Assembly (NCBI RefSeq): GCF_000315625.1
Contig: NW_005434673.1
Location: 1 to 64,000 of the forward strand
Direction: 5' to 3'
Length of the DNA stretch: 64,000 bases
DNA from: Guillardia theta CCMP2712
Lineage: Eukaryota > Cryptophyceae > Pyrenomonadales > Geminigeraceae
Every line of letters starts with the position of its first letter. Position 1 is the stretch's first letter. The translations under genes and the position numbers were made by a program. Of this stretch, positions 45,443 to 57,553 are shown piece after piece. Under the pieces are notes generated by a model, which had not been told where the DNA came from, did not search any database, and saw only the letters and a list, made by a program, of their open reading frames with translations.

Positions 45443-45559
45443 ACTGTTCGTTGTGCGTGGTTCGGTTCAGAAGTCATTTAGGGGACGTGAGATAGGTCAA
45501 TAAGTATCCATATGGTGGCGGCATGATCAACCAGGCTGAAAAGAAGCTTGTCAATGAAA

Positions 45560-46140
45560 ACATGATGCGAATGATTTCCTGCTGTCCTCATTTCAATTCT
45601 CACCTCCTTCACTCTCCTCCTGTCCTTTCTTTCTTGATCTCTCTTGCCCTCCCTGTCCTCTCTTCATGTTCCTCCACCACTCACTCTCCTCTCCTTCTCC
45701 GCTCTCTGTCTCTCCTCTCCTTCCTCTCTGTTTCTTCTCTCTCATTCCTCCCTTGCCATTTTCGCAATTCCTGCCTCTCCGAACCCCGAGTCATCGCACG
45801 TACCTACCCCCTCCGATTCCTCCTACTACCTCACCATGTTTGAGCAGTTAGTATGTAGGTAGGGTGGGTAGTAAAGGTGGTCAGAGGTAGGTGGGGTAAT
45901 GAATCTGTCGGGTGCAAGGGATTAGGAACAGGGCATGCAAGCATACAAGCGTGTGAAAAGAAGACGGTGAGAAGATGAAGAAGAGAAGAACAAGACAAGA
46001 CAGACATGAGAGCTTCAACATGAGAGAATGAGAACATAAAAACAGTCATGAGGCCGGAAGAAACATGCTGGCCCCGTGAATCCCGCACAAAGTCCATGTT
46101 GACGAAATGCTGATTTTGTGGTTTCTTCACCGTGCACCTG
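45560..46140. other. Intergenic region with pyrimidine run and CTACC/GGTAGG tracts
   Basis: A T/C-rich run (45600-45800) is followed by GTAGGTAGGGTGGGTAGTAAAGGTGG and similar tracts (45850-45900), the reverse complement of the CCCTACCC tracts seen elsewhere. No gene is supported. Confidence 0.5.
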
Positions 46141-46143
46141 TGC

Positions 46144-49100
46144 ATGACAAACATACCGAAGCTTTATGCTGTTCTTTCAATCCTCTCACTTGTCTGTGTC
46201 CACTGTGATTCCCATGAAATATCTTTCGGCCTTGACAAGGACGAATTGCTCAAACAAGGAGTGAAAGGCTGGAAGATTGTGAGTTCCGAAGGAAGGCAAG
46301 TGAGTGTCTTGAGCATCGATGCGGTTTGGGACGGAGTAGAAGTCGTGGAAGACACAGCAGACGAGTGGTACTTTAGTCCGCCCCCTAAACTTTACCATGG
46401 CTTCAGCGAAGCTTACGGGAAAATTCTCAAGTGGGAACTGGTTCACAGAAATTTCCCCAACAAGTTTGAAAGTTTCTTATTCGCACATGATCTCATCATC
46501 CGAGGTAAAGGCCTGTCCATCTCCTTCTCCGGGGCTGTGGATCCCCTCAAGTTCAAGACCAATGCCCAAGCATGGATACATGAAAGCGCCGGATGGAAGG
46601 TGCGGTACGACGTGGAAAAGCAATGGCAAGATGCAAAGGCAGAAGATATTCAGCAAGCGTTGCAGAATGTGCGAGGGTTATTGTTTCGAGGAGGCTTCTA
46701 CGAGGCTTCAGAAGTTACTGTGTTGGTCTCCTTCCAAGTGGAAGGGTTGCAGAAAATGCATCAGAGTATCGACAAGAATCCGACCGGCCAAGAGCAGTTA
46801 GTCGAGAACAAGGTTGAAAGCAGGGTGAATGAGAAGAAAGAGAGGAAATCTGATAAGGAGTTGAGATCAGAGAGTGCGAAGGAAAAGAAAATTCAATCAT
46901 CGCCCCATCTGAAAGCCCATCAAGAAGTTCCCCGGCGCGAAATCGTTGAGGAGGAGGGAGTCTGGATTCCCGCGAGAGATCCTGTGAAGGGAAAGACTTA
47001 CTTCTGGAATAGCGTCACGAAGCAAAGCGTGTGGAAGCTCCCAGAAGGAGCCAAAGTCAAAGAGAAGGGAAATGAAGTCAGAATGAAAGCAGATCAAGCA
47101 CGGCACAGAGGAGATGAAGTAAAAAAGAAGAACGAACATCAGGTTCAGTCGTCAACGAGTTCAGCTGAGAAACTCTCTGATCAGCGTGATTTCAGTGACC
47201 AAGAGGTCTCGATTCTGGTTGAAATCGCGAGCAAACAGCATGTTGTACAAGCACGAGTCCTTACAACAAAGGGAGTGATCGCTGTGACAAGCAGACATCT
47301 TATCATCGTCGAGTCTAATTGCCTGTATCGGGTTGATCTTCGTGAATTGAATCACATTCATTTCTCTTTCGGTGAGGATGGGAAAATTGTACCACACGTG
47401 GAGATGAATCGAATACAGCAGACAGTCTTTTCTTCTGCCCTGTCCAAAGAGAAATCTTGTGAACAGTTTATCAAGCTTGTTTTGCGTAACAAGAAGAGTT
47501 TGCAATCGCCCAACTACAAACCATTCATAAATCCTCGTTCGGCAGCGTCAAGATCAATTTGTAAAGGGTCTTCCGATGATTGCAGAGCGCAAAGCTTGTT
47601 CGAGCATGCAGAAGCTTCAGGAGAAGCTTCAATCTATCATTTTTGCTTTGATACCAAACTGAGTGCAGTTAACATTGTGGTCCAGGAGGAGATCAAATAT
47701 GAATTTAAGACGCTTGAAGCGGATTCCTCGATTGGCGAGCAGACGGGCAAAGGTACTCCCACGTCACAACCACATTCTCATCAAAAGACAGCAAAGAAAA
47801 CTTCAAGTCCCTCCCATGGCAAGAAGAGCATCAAGAAGGAATTTGAAGATTTTGAGGGAGAAGAGATAAAAATACATGAGGAATTGAAGTCCGACAAGGA
47901 AAAGAAAGCTAGAGAGAGAATGGTCAAGGAAGGAAACGACAGACCGCCATCAGAGAGGGTCAAGGCACATTCTGAACCTCCAACGGCCAGCAGGTTTGAA
48001 TCTCAGCCAAGAGATCTGCATCGCGCTCATCAGAGTGAAGAAGAGAGCACCGAGGATAGTTCTGGTCACATTGACTGGAATAGCTGGGATGGGGATGACA
48101 ACCTGCGTCATAAAGCAGTCAAAGTTGACAAGGAGAAACGCGGCAACGACCACGAGCCGGTTACCAGGGACTTTGAAATAGAGCGTGAGAGATTGTTCCA
48201 AGGTGATGACGTGGCTGAGGGATTCCATGGACGTCAAAACACAGTCTCTTCAATCGATACAGCAAGAGAAGATCTTTCATTACACGACGAGCGGTCCTTC
48301 CCTCAAATGCATCAGAGTGCTCACCAGCTGGGCAGAGCGCGAAATCATGATCTGCATGATCATCCGGAGATAATGCATGAATATCATCCTCATCCTCATC
48401 CTCATCCTCATCCTCATCCTCATCCTCATCCTCATCCTCATGGTCATGATGCCGCTCAGGATACGATTCAAGACGGCAGGCATCGATTGCTCCATTCAAA
48501 TTCGAATTCGAACCCGATGGCATCGAAACATGCAGGGGAGGAGGCTCCTTCTTCTCCTCTTAAGAAGCTGAAGGCCCAGTACCTGAGGGACATCACCGCT
48601 GGCGTAGAAGGGCTGCAAGAGGCCATGGCGTTCTCCAGCTCAGAGTTCGTTTGGTTTTCTGCTGGAGAGTTGAGAGTTGAAAAATTGTCTAAGATGGGGC
48701 CGTTGAGGGCGAAAGATGGTCAGTTCATGCAGCTGGACTTTGAAGGCAGCGTGCCCATCCTTCTGAATCTGCTGGAATTCAAGGAGCATGATCTCTCCTC
48801 CTTCTTCCCTGGACTGAACGAGGCGCTCATGAGGAACAGACCAAGTCTCTTCTCTCATTCCCCTCCTCCTCGCAAGCCTCAGTCCTCGCTCCAGAGCCCC
48901 GAGGAGCGCTCGTCACAGAGTGCAGAGGTGAGCAGCAACAGTCCTCTGATGAGCCCCAAGGAGGAGGGAGAGAGTAGTGGAGCCAAGTTAGAGATGGAGA
49001 AGCAGCTGGCGGGACAGGAGGTGCTCAAGAGGCTGGATGGAATCGCTCAGTGCATCGCCCTCACAGCAGAGGAGCTAGTAGTAACCTCGGGCTCTTCTCA

Positions 49101-51271
49101 AGTTCGCAGGGAGAGGCTGAAAGACATTGTAGGCATGAAGACGTCAGCTAGCTCAGAGCTGGAGATCTCCTTCGAACGTTCTCCTCCTGTTTCAGTTGTG
49201 ATGTCGGGGATCGCACAGTCTGAGATGAGCAACTTCTTCGAGCTGATGACTTCCTTCACTTTTCATAAGAACAAGAAATCTACAGCAGGACTGAACAAGT
49301 CTCAATCCGAGGAGAAATTAAGAAGCAATGACAATGAACTGGAGCGTTCTAGGTACAAACCTGAGGGAGCCGTAGGGCTACAAGGGGAGGAGGAAGCGAA
49401 ATGGAGCGAAGAAGCCGCTGTACACTGGGAGGAACAGCTCGAGCAACTCTTGCAGACTTCCGGGGAATCAGGGAACAAAACTCTCGTCGGCTGCTCGAGT
49501 GCTCTAGCCTTCTCGGACTTGCAGCTGTCCATCGTGGGAGACATCGTGGGAGGAGTCCAGGGAGGAAGACAGTTCATGCTTGTGAGGCATGCCTTCCCCT
49601 CCTTCTTCCTCCTGACCTGATTCTTCGCAGGCCCGCATCCGCAAAGTCATCGCCTTGTCCTCAGGGGCATACCAAGTGAAATTCCTTGACGGTTTCAGCG
49701 TCCAGGTGCTGCCTCGTTGCTTTGGAGGATCGCAAGAGGCGAGCAAGGCGGCGCTGAAGAGATTTATGGACGCGCTGAACGTGCTTGTCACTTCCTTGAA
49801 GACTCCGGAGCAACTGCGATTTGAAGCGGAAGAGGACGAGATCCAAGAGGCGGCGCGTGCCCGAGAAAAGCATGCCGCTATGCAAGAGGAGGAGAGGAAG
49901 AGGAGAATCTCAGAGCTGCAGATCAAGCAAGCAGCTAAGAAAGCGTTGGAAGAGAATGTCAAGGGTGACGATGGAAGTAAGATGCCGGCGAGCATGCCCG
50001 ACTACGACGAAGCAGGAAGAAGGCTGCTGACGAAGGCTGCGTCGATTGCCTCCTCCAAGATCGTCTCTGTGATGTACTCGCACGATGACCTGCTGGCTCT
50101 TAGCGTCGTCGAGGTCATCCGGTCCAGCCGCACGTCATTGAGGAGAGAAGCGTTGGACAAGATTGACAAGGTCGTTACTTCGGCCAAGGGCAACCTGGTG
50201 ATGGTGATCCGAGAGAGCGAGCCGATGGAAGTTGAAAGCTCCAAGTTCTCCATGAACGAGCTCGGCTCATTCTTCCAGTTCCTGTCCGAGTTCCACGAGA
50301 AGGCGACGAGGAAAAGGAAGGAAGAAGAGGAAGAGCATCTTCGCAGAGTCGAGCGCGAGAAGTCGATGAAGCTGGACCGGATGGCCGAGGAGGAAAAGCG
50401 AGCTGCGGAACGAGAGCAGCAGCAGGCGGAAGAGCACAGGAAGTTTCTCAGGGCGAGGATGAACCATCAGAACGAGTCGAAGATCTTGAAGGAAGTGTTC
50501 GGTGATGATTGTGTGTTTGCCGTAGACGACGTGAAGGTTTACTTTGCTTCATCCAACGAGTCTCAGTCCGAAGAAATCAAGGAGATCAAATCGGTCAAGA
50601 ATCATCCGGACGGGAGAATTCTCTTCATGTCTGAAGATGCTTCGAAGAACTTGAGCAGGGTGTCCATTGCAATCCCGGGGACTGCCTTCTCCCTTGAGCA
50701 ACTCCAGCAGGTGTTCGCGATCATGAAGACATTTGCTGATGCCATGGCGAGGGAAGAAAGGGAGAGGCAACAGAGAGTGGAGGAGGAGAAGTTGAGGAGA
50801 GACAGGGAGGCCAGAGAAGCAGCCGAGGCAGAAGCCCAACGAAAGCTGAGGGAGGAGGAGGAGAGGAAAGCGGAGGAGGAGAGGAGAAGAGAAGAAGAGA
50901 AGCGGCAGGCAGAGCTGGACAAGCAGGCGAGGAAGGAGCGGAGAGAAAAGCAGATCCGTGACACGGCTAAGAAAGCCAAGGACCCGATCGTGATGCTCCT
51001 GCATGGCCCTGCGAACATCCTTGCCTGCAGCACCAGGACGTTGTATGTGATGGTACTGATCTTTGCTCCTCCCCTTGGACCTGACGCGAGAGTGCAGGAA
51101 GAGGACGATGTGCTGAAGGAAACGAGCTTGAAGGACATTCAGAAGGTCGGGATGGGAAAGGATCCCAACAGCATGGCTGTCTTGGTTGCCGGCTCTCCCT
51201 TCGTGGAGATTTCCGTCGCCGACTACCCGATGGATCAGCTAGGCGCTTTCTTCCAGAAGATCTCCAAGTAG
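46144..51271 (+). CDS. Secreted or membrane-lumen protein: laminin-IV-like domain, WW domain and about seven tandem PH-like repeats
   Basis: Exon 1 (46144 to about 49602) joins the exon from 49631, with an in-frame 45-nt intron at 51048-51092; roughly 1,660 residues. A signal peptide (MTNIPKLYAVLSILSLVCVHC) precedes a laminin IV-type domain at about residues 25-200: DEWYFSPPPKLYHGFSEAYG, LIIRGKGLSISF and LQNVRGLLFRGGFYEASEVTV. A WW domain follows (GVWIPARDPVKGKTYFWN, then SVWKLPEG). The rest alternates charged low-complexity linkers, including a (His-Pro)n run, with repeats of about 75-90 residues. These share a hydrophobic core, a 'LKDI..V' strand, a segment like ISFERS or VAGSPFVEISV, and a closing helix like LS.FF..L (AQSEMSNFFELMTSF, MNELGSFFQFLSEF, PMDQLGAFFQKISK). 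They recall short PH/GRAM-like folds, but I know no name for them. Function unknown. Confidence 0.75.
48386..48440. repeat. (CATCCT)n microsatellite coding for His-Pro
   Basis: About nine near-perfect hexamers in frame within the laminin-IV/WW protein. The antisense and +1 frames (Asp-Glu, Ile-Leu) are shadows. Confidence 0.95.
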
Positions 51272-51299
51272 TTATGGGCCGGTGGGCTCGATGTTGTAA

Positions 51300-52000
51300 A
51301 CTAAAAATGAACTTCGGTACTAGACTCAGACGTGATGCCACCGGCCGCCGCGGGGCCGGGCGACCGCGCCCGGCGCCGCCTGGTGGCCCCCGGGCCTGGG
51401 CCGCCGAGGCCGGGCTTTCGGTGGCAACTTGCCAAGTTGGCCCATCCGAGGTGGCATCGAATCAGTTACCGGGGCCGGCCAGGTGACTCACTGGTGCCAC
51501 TGGGTGACCGGCGATTGAAACCAGAATGTTGGGAGACCGGAAAATTCAAAATTAAATTGCTCTACGTTGCCCATGACCCCTACCCCACCAATCCATTACC
51601 ACCCCAAGACGAGAGTGGCCCCTTTTTTGTATTTTTGCTTTAGACCCCTTCATGTATCAGCAAATTGCCTTTGAATAGTGGGGTTATAACTCACGTTTTG
51701 TGAAGAGGACCCCCACCTTTATCTCCACTACCCCACTTATCAGTTATGCGTCTACTTCATGGCGTGTGAGAGACATGGCATGAGTGCCGCGATGCGATGC
51801 GATTGAAGAGGGGGAGAGAACTTGATTGCAGTCAAGCAGCAGAGAGACAAGCATTGCAGTGGTGAGGAAGTACAGTGTGAGACAGGAAGAAGTGAGACAT
51901 GAAGAAGTGCTCGGCAGGGGAGCATAGCATAGCATAGCATATCAGAGTAGAGAAGAATTTACAAAAGTTGAGATTATGGCGTTTTTTACCAGGACAAACC
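51300..52000. other. Gene-free region: GGCCGG-rich island followed by CCCCTACCCC tracts
   Basis: A GC-rich block (51340-51485) with repeated GGCC/CCGG is followed by AT-richer sequence bearing CCCCTACCCCACC, CCACCCC and CTACCCCAC tracts (51577-51735), then a short GCATA repeat (51920-51940). The same pairing of island and tracts occurs at 28950-29300 and 62350-62700. Confidence 0.6.
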
Positions 52001-52084
52001 AATCAATTGTTTTCCGAAAGAAGCGGGGATTTTGAAGGATGAGAGTGTCAACATTATGTTTCTGACTTGGAGTTACAGAAAAGA

Positions 52085-55000
52085 ATGGAAGATTGCCGTG
52101 AAACCCCTGATCCTGGTGGGCCCGAGAATCCGAACGACGTAGTTAGAAGATCGAAGACTGGGAAGAGCAGGGATACTCGAGATCGATCCTTGTTCAAGCA
52201 ACCACTCAACGCTATGAAAGTGAAGAAGGTTGTTGTTGCCAGCAAGTCCGTTGCAAACAGAAACGTTGAAGCTGGTAAGGAGAGGAAGCCTCCATCTCCG
52301 ATGACTCCGGCAAAGGTCAGACAGGCCCGCTACAGCATGAGTATGAACCGCTCCACGGATACATCTCACTACACGCACCATGAAAGCTCGACAGAAGCGA
52401 GCGTCGTTTCATCAGCAGGGAGTCTCAGTGAGGCCTCGACTTTGAGCATCGGATCTTCAACCTCCATCATAAACTCAAGCCTGCTTAGCACAAGCACAGG
52501 CCGCGAAAGTTTTGATAGCGCTGGAGGATCGACTCGATGGAGCTCAGGGAGCTACGGATCCATCGATGCTGAGTTGACGGACTCAAACACTCTCGGTCAA
52601 ACGCAGAAGCTGGGAGGATCTAGAGATAAGCTCACTGTTGCACTTCAGCATAAGGTTGCTACGCTGCAAACTGAAGTTCTTGAGCTTCAAATGAGAAATG
52701 CTTCGTTGCAAGACAAGTTGAATGCAAATCTGAGCGAAGCCAAGTCACACGAGACAGCAGATCCAGCCTCGTTTCAACATAGCGGCGGTGAGGTGTCTCT
52801 TAAACGAACGATCGGATACAATGAACAACAAGTTCGACAGCTTGAGACTCAGTGTGAGATACTCAAGGATCAAGATGCAAGCTTGAATCAGGTTTTTCTT
52901 TCTGTGCATCGACCTTTGATATCTCTAACTAGAAAATGTGCAGGTACATGTAGATCTCTTGCACTCCATGTTCCTTCCCTTGGAACCCAGCGGAAGCTTG
53001 GCAGATGTCATCATCAAGTACAAGAATGAAGATGGAAGTGACATGGTGCGAAAGTGTGATGTTGAAATGATCCGTAAGGTAATGAATCAATGATGCTTGA
53101 AAAATTTGGTAAAAGATGACAAATTGAGCAGTACATAATCTACCTCGAAGGTAGCTTGGAAAATCGCCAAGATCAGAACGCGGATAAGGAAAATTGGGAC
53201 AAAAACACTACAGTGCAGCAAAACAAACATAAGAAAAGCAATCAAGCACACGAAAAAAGGATCACTCATCTTGAAGGACAACTGAAAGACGAGATAGCAA
53301 AAAATCAACAACTGCAAGAATCAATCAGTGAGCTCGAAAACAATTGGGATCGACTAAACCAAAAACGGATGCAAGAAGATGCCGAAAAAGAAACTAATCT
53401 TCAGCATGCTCAATCCTTGATATCCAAACTAACCCAAGAGGCGGCAGAGCTACAGGGCAAGCTTGAGGCAGCCGAGGCAGAGGCCGGGGAGCTAGGAGCC
53501 GCTCGAGACGCCATGTACGAGTCGCTGCGAGAGCTTGAGACTAGAAGCCGCGAGGAGGCAGAGGAGCTCAGGACGAAGCTGGGCGAGGCCGAAGAGAGCG
53601 AGGCGAGGACTCGAGACCGCATGCGGGCACAGCAAGACGAGCTCGAGGCGCAGCTACAGGCGGCTCAGGCGAGCTTGTCAGAGCTCAGACAGGAGCTACA
53701 GGGCAGCGTGCAGGGGAGCGAGCAGCTGCAAGAGGAGATTGCTCAGCTCCAGGAGCAGCTCGAAGCCACCGAGCAGCGGTCGCTGGCTCAAGTGTCCGAG
53801 CGCGACCAGAGCTTGCAGGAGGCGCAGGCAGCGATCTCGAGGCTGACGCAGGAGGCGGCAGAGCTACAGGGCAAGCTTGAGGCAGCCGAGGCAGAGGCCG
53901 GAGATGTGCGGACGAAGCTGGGCGAGGCCGAAGAGAGCGAGGCGAGGACTCGAGACCGCATGCGGGCACAGCAAGACGAGCTCGAGGCGCAGCTACAGGC
54001 GGCTCAGGCGAGCTTGTCAGAGCTCAGACAGGAGCTTGCAGAGGGTCAGAGCCGACAGGCCGAGATGGAGGGAAGCATGCAGGAGCGAGGCCAAGCCCTT
54101 GAGGAGGCGCAGGCAGCGATCTCGAGGCTGACGCAGGAGGCGGCAGAGCTACAGGGCAAGCTTGAGGCAGCCGAGGCAGAGGCCGGGGAGCTAGGAGCCG
54201 CTCGAGACGCCATGTACGAGTCGCTGCGAGAGCTTGAGACTAGAAGCCGCGAGGAGGCAGAGGAGCTCAGGACGAAGCTGGGCGAGGCCGAAGAGAGCGA
54301 GGCGAGGACTCGAGACCGCATGCGGGCACAGCAAGACGAGCTCGAGGCGCAGCTACAGGAGTCACAAGAGTACATTACGTCTCTCCGTGTTGAAATGGCA
54401 GTTGTGGAGAAGAAGAGCGATGCGCTTGTGTATCAATTTTCTCTACAGAATGACTTTTTGTCTCAACTCTTCTCTGAGTATGACTCCTTCTTCTGCAATC
54501 TTTCGTTTTTATGCGAGTGCATCGAAGTTCTCGTCCAGTCATGCGAGTTCAAGGTTTCTCAGGTCTTGTCTTGCAACAAGGCGCAGAAAGTTTACATTGC
54601 AGGCTGTCAGCAGCTTCTGTTCGATAGCACTGCCGAGCTTGAGGCTCTCCGCACTCTCTACCAGCTGTCCTTGCTCCGCGCTGAGGACGCCGAGGACCAG
54701 AGCGACATGACTCTAGCGCTGGGAGCTGCTGAGATCAAGTTGAACAAGGTGGAGGAGCTTGTTGCCAAGTGCGTGCATCCAGTAGGGGGTCTTGCTGGAG
54801 AAGTGCATGAGTTGTCTGGTGAGCTCTCAGCTGCTCGGGGTCAAGTCGCCGAGCACCAACTTGTCAACTGGTCGCTCAGCTCGCAGCTGGCAGCTCTCAC
54901 CTCGACTCTGCTGGACTGTAAGGACAAGGCCGAAGACATGGCGCAGCAGGTGTCGAGCATCACCTCGGAGATGGTTGAGGCTCAGCACGAGTCGGCGGTG

Positions 55001-56050
55001 AGGTAAAGAAGGGTGGGGGAGGAACCTGACGAGGCTGGCAGGAGCTGAAGGAGAACCTGGCGCAGACGTCGAGGAGGGCAAGGGAGTTGGAGGAGAAGTA
55101 CAAGGGGTCGAAGAAAGTCTGTATGGTACTGGACGGGCAGATGCATGCCGTCTGCTCGCTGGTGTCGATTCAGCTGCTGGAGCTCGAGGTTGTCACGTGA
55201 AGTTGAAGTTTGAGGCTGATGTGATGCCAGGTCCTGCATTGCAATGCAAAAGACGCCTTCATCAACATGAAGTACCGGGAAGAAAACCTGATCGACTGCT
55301 TGCGCCAGTCTACCCGAGAGGTCGACATGTACAAGTTGAGGAACCAGGAGCTGGTGGATGAGATGAGAGTCAAAGAAGGACGGATCGAACAACTCAAGGA
55401 GGAAGTCTTGCAATCTCAGAGAGACTTGATGCAGTCACAAGATGAGATGACAAGCACTCTGCAAGTTTGGAACTCTTCTCACAAGGACGAGCAGGTGCTA
55501 AATCGCCTGCCCCTGCTGCCGTTCTTGTTGCTGACTCTCCATGCAGGAGAAGACCCTCGCTCCCATCTTAGTCAAACTCCTCAAAGTCTGCGACGAGATT
55601 GAACAGACCCACAGGAACTGCCTAGTTACAACCCAGCTGAAAGACTCTCAGCACATGGCGGTGACGACACAACTTCGGTCACTGCAAGAAAATGTGGAGA
55701 ACCTCCAGAGGGCGATGAAGCGCAAAGACGACTCGGCCTCAGCGATGAGCGATCAACTCTGCAAGTACAAGCGAGACATCATAGAGAAATCAATCAGCCT
55801 GGAGTCTATCCAGAAGGAATACGAGAACATGCGCTCCCAGCACGAGACCCTCTTGAAAGACCTGCAAAGGTGACTCACGATTATTCTCTGATCGCACATG
55901 TTCACATTGCGAGCTCACACTCGATGGCAGATGTCAACAACGATCTGTCCGCATCGAAGGTGAAAACTCAGCCATTAAGCAAGAGTTGAGTTGCTTCCGA
56001 CGACAAGCCGCAGCAAGGATGATGCAGGACAAGTCTATTGAGTTCTATTG
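52085..56050 (+). CDS. Long coiled-coil protein with internally duplicated segments
   Basis: Exons: 52085 to about 52890, VHVDLLHSMFLPLEPSG, a very long exon from about 53132 to 54998, then ELKENLAQTSRRAREL, VLHCNAKDAFINMKYRE, EKTLAPILVKLLKVCDEI and RCQQRSVRIEGENSAIK, stop at 56050. The first ATG in frame is at 52085. The N-terminus is Ser/Thr-rich and basic; from about residue 200 nearly everything is heptad coiled coil. One segment starting LTQEAAELQGKLEAAEAEAG and running to DRMRAQQDELEAQLQ occurs three times (about 53430-53660, 53840-53990 and 54130-54360); the middle copy lacks about 30 residues. No motor or membrane domain is visible. Centrosomal, Golgi or flagellar scaffolds have this form, but I cannot assign one. 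Confidence 0.75.
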
Positions 56051-56059
56051 AGGTTTCAT

Positions 56060-56990
56060 GTACATACATCTGACATGTCCACATCTACTTGATGTTTCAG
56101 CAATCGACACTCGATGCTGCTAGCTCCTCACGCAACGAGCGATTCAGTTCTCCCAAAGTCTGTCACACTTTCAACGAACGAGACTCTCTCACCCGAATGA
56201 AAATCTCACAATCTTGAGATCTTCGTTTGCCACTCTAATTTCATTCCACACTTCTATCATGTCTTGTCTGCATCGAAATCTCACCAAACCATCCATGAAA
56301 TGAACGTCACGTACTGTCTTCTCTCAATCTCAGTGAACATTCGCCTTCTAAATGTGCTGGACCCCTTCATTCTTCTGCCCCCGGCAACCTGATGAGCAAG
56401 TCATGGTCAACCTGGAATGAAATGTGAAATAATACATTCAAAGGTTTTGCTGGTTGACGTGTTGAGCAAGGAAGATTTTCTCTTGATTGCATCAAATTCA
56501 TGGATTTGACTGACAACTCTTGTTTACGGATCGTTGGATCTTCTCCTGCTTCATGACTGACTTCGAAAATTCCGGCCATTGCGAGCAAATTCACCGTTGA
56601 AGACATCGAGCTGGGATTCATCAGGGCCATCTGAGGCATCATCAACCATCCTCATGCACTTCCAAGAGTCTTCAGGCTCCATGTATGGATACAAGTCGCT
56701 CTGAATGAAACGTCAACTCATGACAGAGGACAGGAATACAGCTTGCCCCGTCAGATTCTGTCTCAACCCTCCTCTGTCCTAGCAGCAGCCTTGCTTTCCT
56801 GATTTCCAAACAAGGATATCATTTCCATCAATGATCACACAAGATAACATCACATTCTTCTGTCCAAAAGATCATATCTCACTCCAGGTATTGTTACCCT
56901 CCCGCCCCTTATCTCCTCTTTTGCATTGAGCCTACATTCATTGAAATTTCAAAACGATAAGTGGAGAGTTGATAGTTGAGAGACCATTCG
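56060..56990 (-). other. Region with possible minus-strand exons of an unidentified gene
   Basis: The minus strand has a 92-codon frame (56645-56367) and, in another frame just upstream, SDLYPYMEPEDSWKCMRMVDD with DASDGPDESQLDVF (about 56700-56590), which looks like real acidic coding sequence. GYDESLSLLKTKA (57125-57083) preceded by a TTTCGGCAG acceptor may be another exon. I could not join these into a gene. Confidence 0.25.
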
Positions 56991-56995
56991 TAAAT

Positions 56996-57083
56996 ATCGC
57001 TGACATCAGTAGGTAGTTCCATTATCGTTGACATCAGTAGGTAGTTCCATTATCGCTGACATTAGTAGGCAGTTCCATTGTCA
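56996..57083. repeat. Three tandem copies of a ~29-bp unit
   Basis: Unit core GACATCAGTAGGTAGTTCCA followed by TTATCG, with one or two changes per copy. A second small repeat (about 26 bp, three copies containing CTCTGATG and CCTGTCCTCCTGCC) lies at 57296-57365. Confidence 0.88.
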
Positions 57084-57468
57084 TGCTTTCGTCTTGAGCA
57101 GGGAGAGAGACTCGTCGTATCCCTGCCGAAAAATCAAAATCACGGTGAGGTCGAATTTGATTATGTTTGTAAGTACGAGGACTAGATCAGGCAAGTTACC
57201 ATCTTGCTGCACAAGGCTGTTGTTGTTGTTGTTTTCTGTTTCTCTCTTCACCTTTCACTGGTTCTTCAAACAGCTAGCGCAACTCTTGAAGCATCCTGCC
57301 CTGCTCTGATGCCCTGTCCTCCTGCCCTGCTCTGATGACCTGTCCTCCTGCCCTTCTCTGATGCCATCTTTGAAATTCAAAAAGGCGTGTAACCATCACA
57401 TAAAGCCGCCCCACCCCTACCCCTAAAACCACCCTACCCCTGAATGTACACCGTTTGCATAGAAAACA

Positions 57469-57506
57469 GGAGGAGGAGGAGGAGGAGGAGGAGGAGGAGG
57501 AGGAGG
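57469..57506. repeat. (GGA)n microsatellite before the MutS2 start
   Basis: About twelve GGA units. In frame with the MutS2 gene they would encode poly-Glu, which argues that the true start lies after them, at 57554. Confidence 0.93.
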
Positions 57507-57553
57507 CGAGCTGTACATGGCGTGATCTCCTGTTCCACCTGCTTGTTTTGAAC

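Noticed and set aside
57455-57553. MutS2 starting at the upstream ATG with a poly-Glu leader
   Set aside because: The (GGA)n microsatellite codes for the Glu run; starting at 57554 gives a clean hydrophobic leader suited to organelle import.
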